Positions 12,054 through 22,925 of a stretch of 64,000 nt of DNA are shown here, in pieces; within the stretch, counting starts at the first letter, position 1; each line of letters begins with the position of its first letter. The notes under the pieces were generated by a model. That model had not been told where the DNA came from, ran no database searches, and worked only from the letters and a program-made list of their open reading frames with translations. Origin of the DNA: Symsagittifera roscoffensis (taxonomy: Eukaryota; Xenacoelomorpha; Acoela; Convolutidae); the NCBI RefSeq assembly GCF_963678635.1, contig NC_087067.1, positions 45,265,629 through 45,329,628 on the forward strand. Reading direction: 5' to 3'. The translations under genes were made by a program, and so were the position numbers.

Positions 12054-12104
12054 AACAAGACTGCTCGTGTATCAAGGCAATACCCTGAAAATTCCGACTG
12101 CCCC
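12054..12104 (+). repeat. Family A repeat, end fragment
   Basis: Only the first ~50 bp of the family: aaacaagactgctcgt, a decayed hairpin, then attccgactgcc. The rest of the element is missing. Confidence 0.6.
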
Positions 12105-13369
12105 TTAATCCATATCGAATATTTTCTGGTAAAAAATATTGAAAAACAAAAATTTTGGGCATATCAAAGATCAAGTGTAAAACACTGAGTCGTGCCGAAT
12201 CAAAACGACCGTTTAGCTAGCCTCAATTTGATTTTGTCGTGGGGATATTTGGCCACGCATAATTTATTTGTTACAGCATTTGGAAATTTTCAAAGCTCGC
12301 ATAAATGAGTCCAGAGCATGACCGAATTCTCAATTTTCAAACTTCCAGAAGTTTGCAAAAAAAGATCGGAGGTAAAGTATATTTTAATATTTAGTTTCAA
12401 GGAGTCAATATTTTTAATGGGGTATAAGCAATGTTTCTTGAAAACTTTTAATTTGATCGCCGAAAAATGACTGCACAAAAAAACCTCAAAAGTCTAAAAA
12501 AAAAGAATGCACTAGTTAACCGATGTGTGCAGTTTGAAACTTTATTGCAATTTAATAATTCCAATTGAATCATTTACTTCGTTCCATTGGTTCCTAAGCG
12601 ATGCTCAGATCAATTATAGCAAAAACAAAGTAGACCAAGTTAACAAAAATTTGCTTAATTTGTACGCATTGCATCATAACAAAATTTAATCCGCCAGTCA
12701 AGTATACTGGAAATGAGTTTCAGCCGCCTTTTGTTGCTAAATTCAAAACCAAGTAAACAAAAAAATTGGATTGGTTTTTTTGTTATACGGCCCATGAACT
12801 AATCTTTTTGCTATTTTGAAAGCTTGATCAAAACGCTTGAATCTAATAGGTTGAAAATTTATCAGTGAAAACAAATTTTGACTTTCAATGAATACAGAAG
12901 CTCAATTAATAGTTTGATTACTTTGGGTCGTATAACAGAAAAGTCTCAAACTGATAGGCAAGCAGAAGATTTTTTTGATGGAAACAAAATCACCAAGTTC
13001 AGTAAGCTGATCTTCTTTTTCATCGGAAAATTTAACAAACTAATCCGAGAATTTTTCAAACCAGTTGCTAACAGCTTGATTAATAATCATAGTCTTTATA
13101 ATTTTTCTATTAATGTTGCATTGTAAAATTTCAACGGAAGGTCAGTTTTCGAAAAAAAAAAATTGCAAAACAGCAAAATAATCAGCAAAAAGTTAGGAGT
13201 CATTTCAGTAAAAATTGACGCAGCAAAGCTTATTGGACATTTATTTTAATTATGGTATCCATTGCAAGCCTGTCACTTCTTTTATAAAACTTCAAATTTA
13301 ATCATAATAATTCCGAAAACGCGTGCTCCCACTGGAGGCCTGAGTCGCGCAGAGCTGCATCATGGCTCG
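12105..13369. other. AT-rich non-coding DNA
   Basis: Open frames of up to 82 codons occur (e.g. 12878-13126) but have no family resemblance and AT-driven composition. I see no gene or structured repeat. Confidence 0.45.
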
Positions 13370-13840
13370 CGCAAAGTCAAAAATAGCCAAAAATGGATTG
13401 CGCAGTGTCGCATCATGGGTTGCAAAAACTTGCAATTTGGGTTGCAATAGATCGCTCAAGGTTCTAGGAAAACTGCGCAGAAATATTTTGGCCGAAAAAT
13501 ATGAAACGGATTTTTTTCAAGCCTCGTAAATTCTTGCAAAATACATCGGTTCGGTTGCGCAAAGTTGCCACAAAAATTTCATTAAGTCGCGCTTTATCGC
13601 AACGTATCATTTTTATTCGCTTAAAGTTGCGTAAAACATTTTGGTCACGCAAAGACGAAGTATATCTACTTTGAGTCGCGATGGTTGCAACCTATATTTT
13701 TTGGTAGGCAAAAGTTCGCAACAAATCATTTTTGGATCGGAAAGTTGCGCAAAACTTTTTTGGTAGTAAAAAGTCGCAAGATACACGTTACGAGACCCAA
13801 TGGTGGCAGCAAAAATTGTTAACCTCGGCATGTGCAACAA
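13370..13840. repeat. Degenerate tandem repeat rich in 'tcgc / gttgcgcaaa'
   Basis: About a dozen spaced variants of 'aagttgcgcaaa...tttttgg' recur every ~30-40 bp (for instance near 13555, 13625, 13680, 13705 and 13742). The units are strongly diverged with variable spacing, so this is an old minisatellite or a duplicated-motif tract. It locally raises GC and CpG-containing words in an AT-rich setting. Confidence 0.45.
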
Positions 13841-14375
13841 ATTTTCAGCGAGCGTAAATGCTGGTCCTTGGAAAAGGTAGAGAAAAATTACAAAGTAATT
13901 TTTAAAAAAATGGAACAAAATTTTGTTCATACTTTTGTTGCAGACTTATTAAATAAAAAAATAAGCTTTGTATGCCTATTTCATGCCTTTGTATGCCTAT
14001 TTCTAGTTTTTCATGCCAAGTTTTTCCTAAAAACTTCTTTTCATTAAATATTTGCACTTCACGTCCTCGATAATAACTAATAAGGTAGATTCTGAAAGCT
14101 ATCAAAAAAAAAGAAAAAAATTAATTTGCCTTTGATTTCAAAAAAGTGGATAAAACTATGAGGTCATAATTAAAATTTTACCCAATATTCATTTCGCCGA
14201 GAAAAATTTAATTTGAAAGTAATTTAGAAACATTGAATGTAAAATCATAAATTTCTAAGTTCTAAGCTCTTTGTGGGGGTTTTTAATGATAAATACGGGG
14301 GCCTTTTCTCGATAATAATTTTGGCCAAGTATGCCATTGCAAATTTAAAAACATAAATATTTAATAAGTATTTAG
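13841..14375. other. AT-rich non-coding DNA
   Basis: It contains a small direct repeat of 'tgtatgcctatttc' near 13967-14003. No gene recognised. Confidence 0.45.
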
Positions 14376-14430
14376 GACGAAGTTAACATCCCCCCCCCCC
14401 CAAATCCATTCAGGGGGAGGATTTTAACTT
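14376..14430. mobile_element. Short hairpin element, copy 1 (aagttaacatcc type)
   Basis: An aagttaacatcc arm (14380-14391), a poly-C run, then a complementary ggggaggattttaactt arm (14414-14430). The left flank (ttaggacg) and loop (aaatcc) are shared with the copy at 14757, so this is a repeated palindromic unit. Confidence 0.55.
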
Positions 14431-14756
14431 TATTTTTAGTAAATGGTCGTGTCAATGCTTATGTTAAATATATGGTCCCAGTTTCCATATCTTTGTTATT
14501 GTCATGTATTTATTAAATTGCACAAACGGTTGGTACCAACAACCAAAAGATGCAAAAATAATTTGGCCAAATTTATTGGTGTTAAAAGTATACCGCAAAT
14601 TTTGAACATTAAAATTAACTCAAAGTGATCAAAATTGCTGTTTTCTAATACTATGGCTTCGACCGTACAATAAACTTGTACAGTATACCGCCCAAACTCA
14701 GCACGTCAGTATTTTAAAAGTTCAAGAATTAGTTTTAGTAGAACCGACTGAAAAAA

Positions 14757-14812
14757 TTAGGACGAAGTTAACATCCTCCCCCCAAATCCGTATAGGGGGA
14801 GGATGTTAACTT
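14757..14812. mobile_element. Short hairpin element, copy 2 (aagttaacatcc type)
   Basis: Arms aagttaacatcctcccc (from 14765) and ggggaggatgttaactt (to 14812) are perfectly complementary over 17 bp, around an aaatccgtat loop. A further degraded relative (ccttaacatgg...gggggagggg) lies at about 14907-14942. No target duplication could be assigned. Confidence 0.6.
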
Positions 14813-14942
14813 GGTTCGGAGCTCGAATTTTCAGCCAATCAGAATAGGGAACTTTACTCGCAGCGCTTATCAAATTTAATTTAAATTCAACGCTGGGGCA
14901 GAGGACCTTAACATGGTCTATTGGGGGAGGGGGGTGGGGACT

Positions 14943-15910
14943 TTTTTTGAAAGCGACTAATACGACTATTATTGAAAGCTTATTTACTTAAATTTTAGTA
15001 AAGCTCGTTTTTGGCTGCTCATGTCCAAAAATATCAGAGATTATTTGATTGAATGCGATAATAACAAATAATGATATTTGTAAAGATTTGTAATGATGTT
15101 TGTTCTTGATTTGCAAACTCAAGAAAAACAGTTTTGATTACAAATTCGCGCGCAGATATGCTTAAAGTTACCTCTGTACATGGTAAATGCCATCATACAT
15201 TTCCATACGGTACAAATAAATAATGATTTTTTTAATAGAAATCCATGCCCAAATTTTATGGAAAAGCGCATATATAATTGACGCTATTTGTTTAAAAAAA
15301 TTGTACGATAAGCATTTTTTTCATGAACAGAAAAACTGCTGTTCAAAAATTGAAGCTCTCAAATCTAGGGAATTTTTCTTTTCAACAAATCGCTTTTGTG
15401 CTGAAACTTAAGTTTTTCGAAAAAAGCGTTGCCAAAAAAGTGCACTTTTTGTCCATAATCTAGACCAGACAAATTTTTTTTCACACACAAAAAAAAAACA
15501 ATTATAAATAAATCAGATGAACACCCTGATTTATTTGTATTTTTTTTCTGTAAATTGACATGGTAAAATAATTTTATCTGAAGGCAAAAACGCCACGATT
15601 TTCAACCAACATTTTTTTAGTTGAAAATTTCCTAGCCAAATATAAACAGTTACGGTTTTTACTTTAATTCTACGTGAAGTTAAAACCCTTAATTTATGAT
15701 CTTTGGTAATTTTTCCTGGATTGATGCAAATCGCATAATTTTAAAAAAGTTTCACCTCAGCTGGTTGCGGAATATTTTTACCTGGGTCACGTCGGTTACG
15801 GAAAAATCTCCTTGAACTGTAAAGCCTGATAATACTGAGTTTCGAATCAATCATAAAACCTGGACCAGGATATCTGAAATTTCAAAATTTGTGTGGATAA
15901 AAAAACCAGT
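14943..15910. other. AT-rich non-coding DNA
   Basis: Nothing recognised apart from AT-rich low-complexity runs. Confidence 0.45.
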
Positions 15911-16086
15911 GTTTGGTTGGGATCTTGTTAATTATCCCCCCCCCCCCTATGGTAACTTGTATCGAATCTCCCCCTCCCCTATAAAGAAAAATTGAACAGT
16001 TAAGCATATACGAATTTTGTACCTTGTTAACTTTTTCCTTCCCTTTGGCAAAAGGAGGGAAATAATTAACAAGATCCGTTTGGTTG
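15911..16086. mobile_element. 158-bp MITE with 9-bp target-site duplication
   Basis: The element is 15920-16077. Its ends are ggatcttgttaattat and the exact reverse complement ataattaacaagatcc, a 16-bp perfect terminal inverted repeat. It is flanked by gtttggttg at 15911-15919 and again at 16078-16086, a perfect 9-bp target duplication. The interior holds poly-C next to the left end and has no coding capacity. A 9-bp duplication suits Mutator-like elements, with an 8-bp hAT or P-type reading also possible. This is the cleanest single insertion in the window. Confidence 0.85.
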
Positions 16087-16600
16087 CAAAATCTGTGCCA
16101 AACTACACAATCGCATTAAAAACTCCTTGGATTTCACCTGAATTTGCATTTGAAACTTTTGACCGCTGATTGCACCGGCGAATGAAAGCAGATCTGCATT
16201 TTTAGAAAAACCAGTTTACCTGGTTTATCTTTTGAGTTTGTACTCTATTGATTTATGCGTCAAAACTGCGGATTTTCAGTGTTTAACTGACATTATCTCG
16301 ATGCTGCGCGTCATCGGAAAACTTGAAGAAGTTTACTCTTTCCGCTATAATTTAAATAGATTATCTGATCTGCTATACCTGAAAAAATTACACTCAGTTT
16401 GCAAATTCAATTAAAGACGCGCGATGTAAAAGGAATTTAAATTAAGGCGTGAAAAAATTCATCACACAATGCATTTGGCTAATCTACAGAATTGCCAATT
16501 TACCCATGAAAAATTGTTTGACAGGGGCGCGCTTAGATGTTTATTTTCACGGTCTGGAGATTATTTGTGTATTTGAGAAATGATAAAATGTTACTTTGTT
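16087..16600. other. AT-rich non-coding DNA
   Basis: No gene recognised. It lies directly before the direct repeat that bounds the minus-strand retroelement relic. Confidence 0.45.
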
Positions 16601-16605
16601 TCGGC

Positions 16606-16822
16606 TAACTCTACTTTATAACTTTATACAATTAAAAGAATAAAAGGATAAAAGTGAATTAATCTGAAACTTAAAACATTAAAAAATGAGAAAGCATTTT
16701 GTCCGCCGGAGAGAATGTGAGAAAGTGTGAGAAAGTGTGAAGGTCAAACATAAATGACCGGTTATAACAATTAGATCAATCATGAGCTAAAGTAGATTAA
16801 ATTTAAATATGAATCACATCAT
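16606..16822 (-). repeat. Probable LTR remnant of the minus-strand gypsy relic (3' side)
   Basis: About 215 bp align directly with 19588-19790. Shared blocks are 'gctaactctacttta', 'aagtgaattaat', 'gaaggtcaaa', 'ataaatgaccggtt' and 'catgagctaaagtagatta'. The two copies bracket a decayed pol region, so they are best read as remains of the two LTRs. Boundaries are approximate and no target duplication was found. Confidence 0.6.
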
Positions 16823-17552
16823 TCCTCAGGGCAAAAAAAATTTAAATTGTGAAATTAACTAACTAACTCTACCTAACTGCTCCTTTTCTCCCCTCTGAGA
16901 GAGAAATTGAAAAATTAAGCACCATATTTGTGCATTAAGCTTATGTAAAATTTACCAAGTGAAATTAAGTTTTGCAGTTAAACATATCAATTCCACGCGC
17001 GATAAAAAAACTGACATCCGACGGATGAAATTATCAAGACTGACAATTAAATTCTGCATTAGATGTTACATAAAGTTAAATTCCATGAAATGAAATTGTG
17101 TAACTGAAATAAGCACCATAAGGTAAGTCAGACGGCTAATTTTCTGAAAATCTAATTAATAGGCTGAATAAAGGACACCGATCCGAAAGAATGTTAACAC
17201 ACAAAAATTTGAATTTACTGCTCAAAAATACATTATAAGAGGTAAGCGAAAAGTACGGAATTTGGTGGCGTTAACAATTTGATGATAAGAAAAAGCATCA
17301 AATACAGTGGTAAGTAAGAAAAAATAAGTTTCAAATTAACAGTTCTTGAAACAGTTGATGAAGTTTTTCAACTCTGTATAGGTCCGTATTCCCATCATAA
17401 TTGTCAAGAGCAATTTTTAGAGATTCATAAGTTGAAGCAGGAGAGTGTGCGCCCGAAAGTGTAGTGTCTGAACTAATTCTGCCGATGATAATTCTACCGT
17501 AGAATTAGAGGTATTTACAATTTTTTTGGTTTAAGTCTTTGTAAAAGTGATT

Positions 17553-19335
17553 TTATTGTTGCTCTCGTTCCAGTGGTGTTTTGTTCTTCTTAGGGATCAC
17601 GGTATCCTTGTATCCATCCTTCACTCTATCGTCAGCATTCCAGTCCCGGGTTTTTTCTTTGTAATGATTTGATTTCCCCTTGTCTAAAAATCCATTGAAA
17701 GGTTCACCAGATGCAAGTTGTTTCCAAATAGTATTTGGCTTCCTATTGAAAAGCATTTCAACTGGATAGCATTGAATTCTTGATTGATAACAAGATCGAA
17801 GGTTTCAGATAATTTTTGAAATAGCGTCTTTTAATGTATACCTTTGAAGTTATAGAACCCTTGCCAAAAGTTGAATTTTTTTTACAAAATCTACAAGTTT
17901 TTCAAGTAATCCGTTGGAGCGATGGTCTCCTACGGTACAAAATATTAATTTTAAATTACTCGAGTCACAAAATAAATTGAAATTCTGACTTGCGAAACAG
18001 GATACGATATCTACTCGAATGGAGTCAGGTATGTCATGAAGGAAAATATAATCTTGAAGAAATTCGACAGCTGTTTTTTACAATGTTTTTGGATGTAGTA
18101 AGTTTTGGCAATGGAAATTTTGAAAATCGGTAGATGCATAATAAAATAAATTTGTTTGTGCCCTAGTGGGAATCCGCAGGACCGGTGAAATCCAAGTTGT
18201 GTTGTTTGTTACGTTCAAATAAAAAGGGAAGTTTACTAATTTGAGAACTTGGAGTGACACTTTTTAAATTCTCGCCCATTTTTGTGCATTCAGAACTTTT
18301 AATCCATGGAAATAAATCTGTGTGTTTATAGGGGCCCCCAGATGCATTGAGCCAAGTATTTCACTCCGAGATGGCCGGGTTGTGCTTGTTGGAGGGTTTT
18401 CATTATGGCATTTCTCAGGGTAAAAGGAATTAGGAATTTACCATCCATGTATAACAATCCGTCGAATTCGTGTAAATCACGTATAAAATGATGGCTATAT
18501 GGAGAATTTGCATTAATCGACTCGAGTTTATTCGGAAGTGCTCTCACGCTAGGGCTCAACATTGGATCTTTTTCGCTTAAGAGTGCAACTAAGTTGACAT
18601 TAAATAAAATATCTAAATCCAAAGGACGTTCGGGAAACTTCAAATTCTCACGGTATTTATTTACAGTTTTTTCATGTTCGGATAACAATAGAAATGCTAA
18701 AGAAACTTGAAAACCGGAAGTGGACGGATTAATTCAGTTTTTTTTTCTCCAATTTTTCTATCTAAAGCGAATTAACTATGCTACAATTATGAAAGAAAAA
18801 ATGTAGAATTAGAGATGTTTTTACAATGTTCAACCGCCCAAAGGACTCCTAGACTTTTAAATTCGTTAATAGAATTTTTAAATTAATGTAGGTTTAAAAA
18901 TCATGAGGCAAAGAAAACGTCTTCCAATCGTTCCCATTGAATTGTTCTAGAGATGCCCCTAATCCATTATGTAGCACTTCGGTTTTTATTCTGGTGTCAC
19001 ATTTTACATCAAGTGGGTATTTTCTGTCAGACTAACAAGTCCTTGTTTATTTTTCTCGAATGCTTTTATATGATCTCCATTCCAATGGAAAACAGATTTC
19101 TTATTTAGCAGACGGCAGAGATAATTTCCGAAAGATACTAAATTCGCAAAAAATTTGATGTTTTTATTGGAACCCGAAAAACGATCTTAATTCTTTCAGG
19201 TTTTTAGGGATTGGTAGTTCCCTTGTTGCTTTTGTTTTATCGATCAACTGGGAAAGTCCTGCCGAACTCGAAATGTCAAATCCGAACCGTTTGGCCTATT
19301 TTTGGCAGACTTTTTCTTTTGACCACTTGACGGCA
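17553..19335 (-). pseudogene. Ty3/gypsy pol relic (RT thumb, RNase H, integrase)
   Basis: Read on the minus strand from 19335 downward. First comes the end of RT, with IPKNLKELRSFF (near 19200). Then comes a decayed RNase H piece with HNGLGASLEQ (near 18980), whose catalytic Asp is not visible. Next is the integrase zinc-finger segment (18326-18688), ending in AQPGHLGVKYLAQCIW. Then comes an integrase core piece (~17840-18075) in which D and E (IRVDIVSCF ... NGLLEKL) are still 35 residues apart. A C-terminal frame lies at 17553-17756. Several stops and frame changes separate these pieces, so the element is dead. It is unrelated in detail to the two + strand elements further on. Confidence 0.8.
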
Positions 19336-19587
19336 AAATTAAAATTGTCTAAACTTGAAAAAAAATTATAGACAGTATTTTTGTGATCTAAGAAGTTTCA
19401 TTTGGATGTAAATAAAATGTCGTTTAATTAACAATTGGTAAAAAAAGATGTTTCTTAACGTTAAGTCCCTGACGCTTTGAAATTCGTTAGGCATGTCTCC
19501 CAGTCCATCAACCCGTTAATAATTGATAAGTACCGGTAATATCGCCGACTTTACTGAAGCTACACTGATTCCTATGGTTTATTACAG

Positions 19588-19790
19588 CTAACTCTACTTT
19601 ATTCAATTATAAGAGGAAAAGTGAATTAATTTGAAAGTTAAAATTTTAAAAAGTGAGAGAACATTCTCTCCCCAGGTGAGAATGAAAGTGAGAAGGTCAA
19701 AAATAAATGACCGGTTGAATCAATTAGATAAATCATGAGCTAAAGTAGATTATATATAAAAGTAGAATCACATCAAGAAAAAAATTATTC
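19588..19790 (-). repeat. Probable LTR remnant of the minus-strand gypsy relic (5' side)
   Basis: Direct-repeat partner of 16606-16822, on the upstream side of the relic in its own orientation. Similarity ends near 'aatcacatca'. Confidence 0.6.
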
Positions 19791-20369
19791 ATTTCATGGT
19801 TCTCAAGATCTAGTTTAATGGATCATATCCAATGTCGTTCATTGAAACGTGTTCCATGCCAAGCATAAGCCTCCACGTGCATGCCCAGTTGATTGATTGA
19901 GGGCATTGCTAAACTAGTTTTCTTTTAAAAACTCGTTTCGGCTTCCCTAATGAAAAGTCATTTCCACCTAACTATCGGTTTTTCCTCTCTTTCGAATTAG
20001 AGCGTATACTCAACAAATTTTAATCTTTCACATTTGAAGGACAATCAAGTTTTTTTGAACTAAATTTGCAGAATTTTTTGCTCGCTTTGTCATCCAGTAA
20101 CTTGCTAATAGCAACTTGAATGCAAGTGTCAAGATTTTGTAGCTCTTTTCGCATATGGATTTAAAGAGGCACTACAAGCAAAAATCTACACCATCAAGAG
20201 TCACTCACTACAAACGTTGTTTAAAAGTCAAACTAAAAATAAATTTTGATCTGTTTTACCGTTTTGAAACTTTTCCAATGCTTTTCCAGCATGTTTATTT
20301 TACATATCATAATTCCATTTACTTAAATAAGATTTGCGAAAGCCGTAAATCCGTTTTCAATGATAGATT
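19791..20369. other. Non-coding DNA
   Basis: An 83-codon open frame (20155-20406) runs into the tandem repeat and has no recognisable domain. Nothing else seen. Confidence 0.4.
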
Positions 20370-20644
20370 GCTTCAATATTTCAATGCTTCAATATCAGAA
20401 GTTTGAATGCTTCAATATGAGAAATATATTCAATGCTTCAATATCAGAAATTTGAATGCTGCTTCAATATGAGAAATATCAGATTTCAATGCTTCAATAT
20501 CAGAAATTTGAATGCTTCAATATAAGAAAATCATAAATTTGAATGCTTCAATATGAGAAATGTCAGATTTCAATGCTTCAATATCAGAAATTTGAATGCT
20601 TCAATATAAGAAATGTCAGATTTCAATGCTTCAATATCAGAAAT
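20370..20644. repeat. Minisatellite, 'aatgcttcaatat' units
   Basis: About ten tandem units share the core 'gcttcaatat'. Two unit types alternate: a short one ending 'cagaaatttg' and a longer one ending 'gagaaatRtcagatttc'. Together they form a higher-order unit of roughly 55-60 bp. Spacer variants (tataag, tatgag) mark individual units. Confidence 0.85.
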
Positions 20645-20925
20645 TAAATTTAGCAAATTCTAACTTTAAATTTTTTTGATTTTTTGATTTTGAAAAAATT
20701 CTTATTCCATAGACTATCAATACAAAACGATACTATAAATCGAACCAATCAACCAGCTTTAAACAAAATTGTGCAAATTCCCAAGTACGTGATAAAGCAA
20801 TACAGAAACTGTATCAAGCAAGATATATTTCAACCTCGCTTAGTTGAAAAATTTCGAACTCCAATTACTCAATCAAAAGTTTTTCCGATTGGACTCTTTT
20901 CCATTTCTCCAACGTTTCCAATTTA

Positions 20926-21250
20926 TTGTTCCGACTTTTGTAACGAAAGTAAGGGAATATTTGTCTTCGGGTAGTTCTTTTTTCTGCAGATAAATTTTGA
21001 CTTTTTAGCTAACCATTTTTGACGGAATTTCTTTGATCAGTCAAAAAGCATTGTTGTCCTGAGCATAAAGATTATTTCACCTGTGATCATTATTTTTGCA
21101 AAATTATGGGGGTCTAAAACTTGCTTTTTTTGTCCAATTTGGGACAATTAACGCGCGATATAATTCGCGCTGTTAACGCGTAAGCTGAGATTTAATCCGT
21201 CTTAGAAACCGTTCCAAATTGGTTGAAGGAAGCATATTTGCCATAAGTGA
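20926..21250 (-). repeat. Family A repeat, partial copy (inverted)
   Basis: It starts ttgttccgacttttgtaacg and runs through 'gacaattaacgcgcgatata' to 'ttggttgaaggaagc'. The far end with the cagggc hairpin is missing. It lies directly next to the foldback copy. Confidence 0.7.
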
Positions 21251-21275
21251 ACAAAATCTTGCAAATCAAAATCTA

Positions 21276-22707
21276 GCGATTTAAAATATTCACAATTATG
21301 ACTTTTGGGCTGATAATATTAAAATATTCTGCGATTTAAAATATTCACAATGATGACTTTTGGGCTGATAATATTAATCATTAAATCCTAGAATTTGGGT
21401 CGTTCTTGGTTTTATCACGGCTCAAATAGCGTTCGTTATTTATTTTGGGATCGATTTTGTTGTAATTGATAATTTGACACATTTATTGTTCCGACTTTTG
21501 TAACGAAAGTTACCGAATTTTTGTGCTCGGGGTGGTTTTTTCTCTTCAGAAAAACTTCGACTTTTTAACAAGCCATTTTTGACGGATTTTATAAAATATC
21601 ATTCAAGGAGTATTGTTGTCTTAAGCTTAAATTTGAGAACCTGTGATTACTTTTTCTAAAGTTATGGGGGTTTAAAAATGTCCTTTTGACCAATTTGCGA
21701 CAATTAACGCGTCAGCGGAGATTCAATCCTTCTTAGAAATAGTTCCAAATTGGTTGAAGAAAGCTTTTTTGCCATAATTGAATTGTTACTAGGAGCAAAC
21801 TCTATCACTTTATACTTTATATGGCGTATTGGGGGAGGATTTTCAGAAAAGAAATCTCAAATTAAAAAAAAGTTTTCTTTTATTTTATTACATTTAATTT
21901 TTTCGTGTTATTACTGCTCCATAGACTTTAAGAGGCAGTCGGGACATTCAGGACTTTGCCCTGATGAGAGCAGTCTTGTCTGAACGTTGTAGAAAAACCA
22001 GATTTTGAAACCTTTTTGTGAAGATATTGCTCATTATAACAGTGCAAAGGTTTTAAGGAGAAATTTAAACTACCCTGGAATAACTGTAAGCTATGAACAA
22101 GAACAAGACTTCTCAGGTCCATAGAGCAGTAATCACATGAAAACAAATGAATCTATAAAAACAACTACTTTTTTTAATATTGAGATTTTTGGTAAAAGTC
22201 ATTTCCCCACACGCCATATAAAGTACAAAGTGATAGATTTCGCTCCTAGTAGCAATTCAATTAAAGCAAAAAGGCTTTCTTCAACCAATTTGGAACGATT
22301 TCTAAGAAGAATTAAATCTCCGCCGACGCGTTAATTGTCCCAAATTGGTCAAAATTACATTTTTAAATCCCCATAACGTTACGAAAAGTAATTACAGGTT
22401 CTCAAATTGAAGGTTAAGACAACAATACTCATTGAATGATATTTTATAAAATCCGTCAAAAATGGCTTGTTAAAAAGTCGAAGTTTTTTTGAAGAGAAAA
22501 AACCACCCCGAGCACAAATATTCCGTAACTTTCGTTACAAAAGTCGGAACAATAAATGTGTCAAATTATCAATTACAACAAAATTGATCCCAAAAAATTT
22601 AACGAACGCTATTTGAGTCGTGATAAAACCAAGAACGACCCAAATTCGAGGATTTAATGTTTAATATTATCAGCCCAAAAGTCATAATTGTGAATATTTT
22701 AAATCGC
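21276..22707. mobile_element. Foldback element: family A palindrome, ~600-bp inverted arms
   Basis: The left arm (about 21331-21985) and right arm (about 22102-22707) are inverted copies of one another. From outside in, both carry 'gcgatttaaaatattcac', 'ttttgggctgataatatt', the 'aatttgggtcgttcttgg' block, a 'caattttgttgtaattgat'-type block, then a complete family A repeat from its gtcggaac end to its gactgc end. The outer ~55 bp of the left arm are also tandemly duplicated (21276 and 21331). The centre is ~115 bp of unpaired sequence. No transposase frame is present. Open frames inside are repeat sequence. Confidence 0.8.
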
Positions 22708-22879
22708 AAAACTATTTGAGACCAGTTAAAGGGTAGAGCGAGACCCAGATCTTTCAAGATGCACCTTGAAAATTTCGCGGAAAACCGTTGGTTAGATTTT
22801 GATTGGTAAGATTTGGTTTTTGTAAATACAGCTCAAAAGATTTGCCTTTGTCATTTCTCAAGTGGTTACAAAATGATTG

Positions 22880-22925
22880 TTTCGTAAGAGAAGTAACGGA
22901 ATATTTGTGCTCGGGTGGTTTTTGA
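22880..22925 (-). repeat. Family A repeat, end fragment (inverted)
   Basis: Only the 'taacggaatatttgtgctcg' end and the following ggtggttttt remain. Confidence 0.6.

Noticed and set aside
20370..20644. CRISPR-like array
   Set aside because: Units are contiguous with no unique spacers of constant length, and the context is a eukaryotic genome. It is a minisatellite.
20684..20974. 96-codon open frame beside the minisatellite
   Set aside because: Its end reads into a family A repeat and no domain is recognisable. AT-rich sequence can give such a frame by chance.
21750..22334. Open frames in the foldback centre as a transposase
   Set aside because: They are short, antisense or sense readings of the family A arms, without catalytic motifs.
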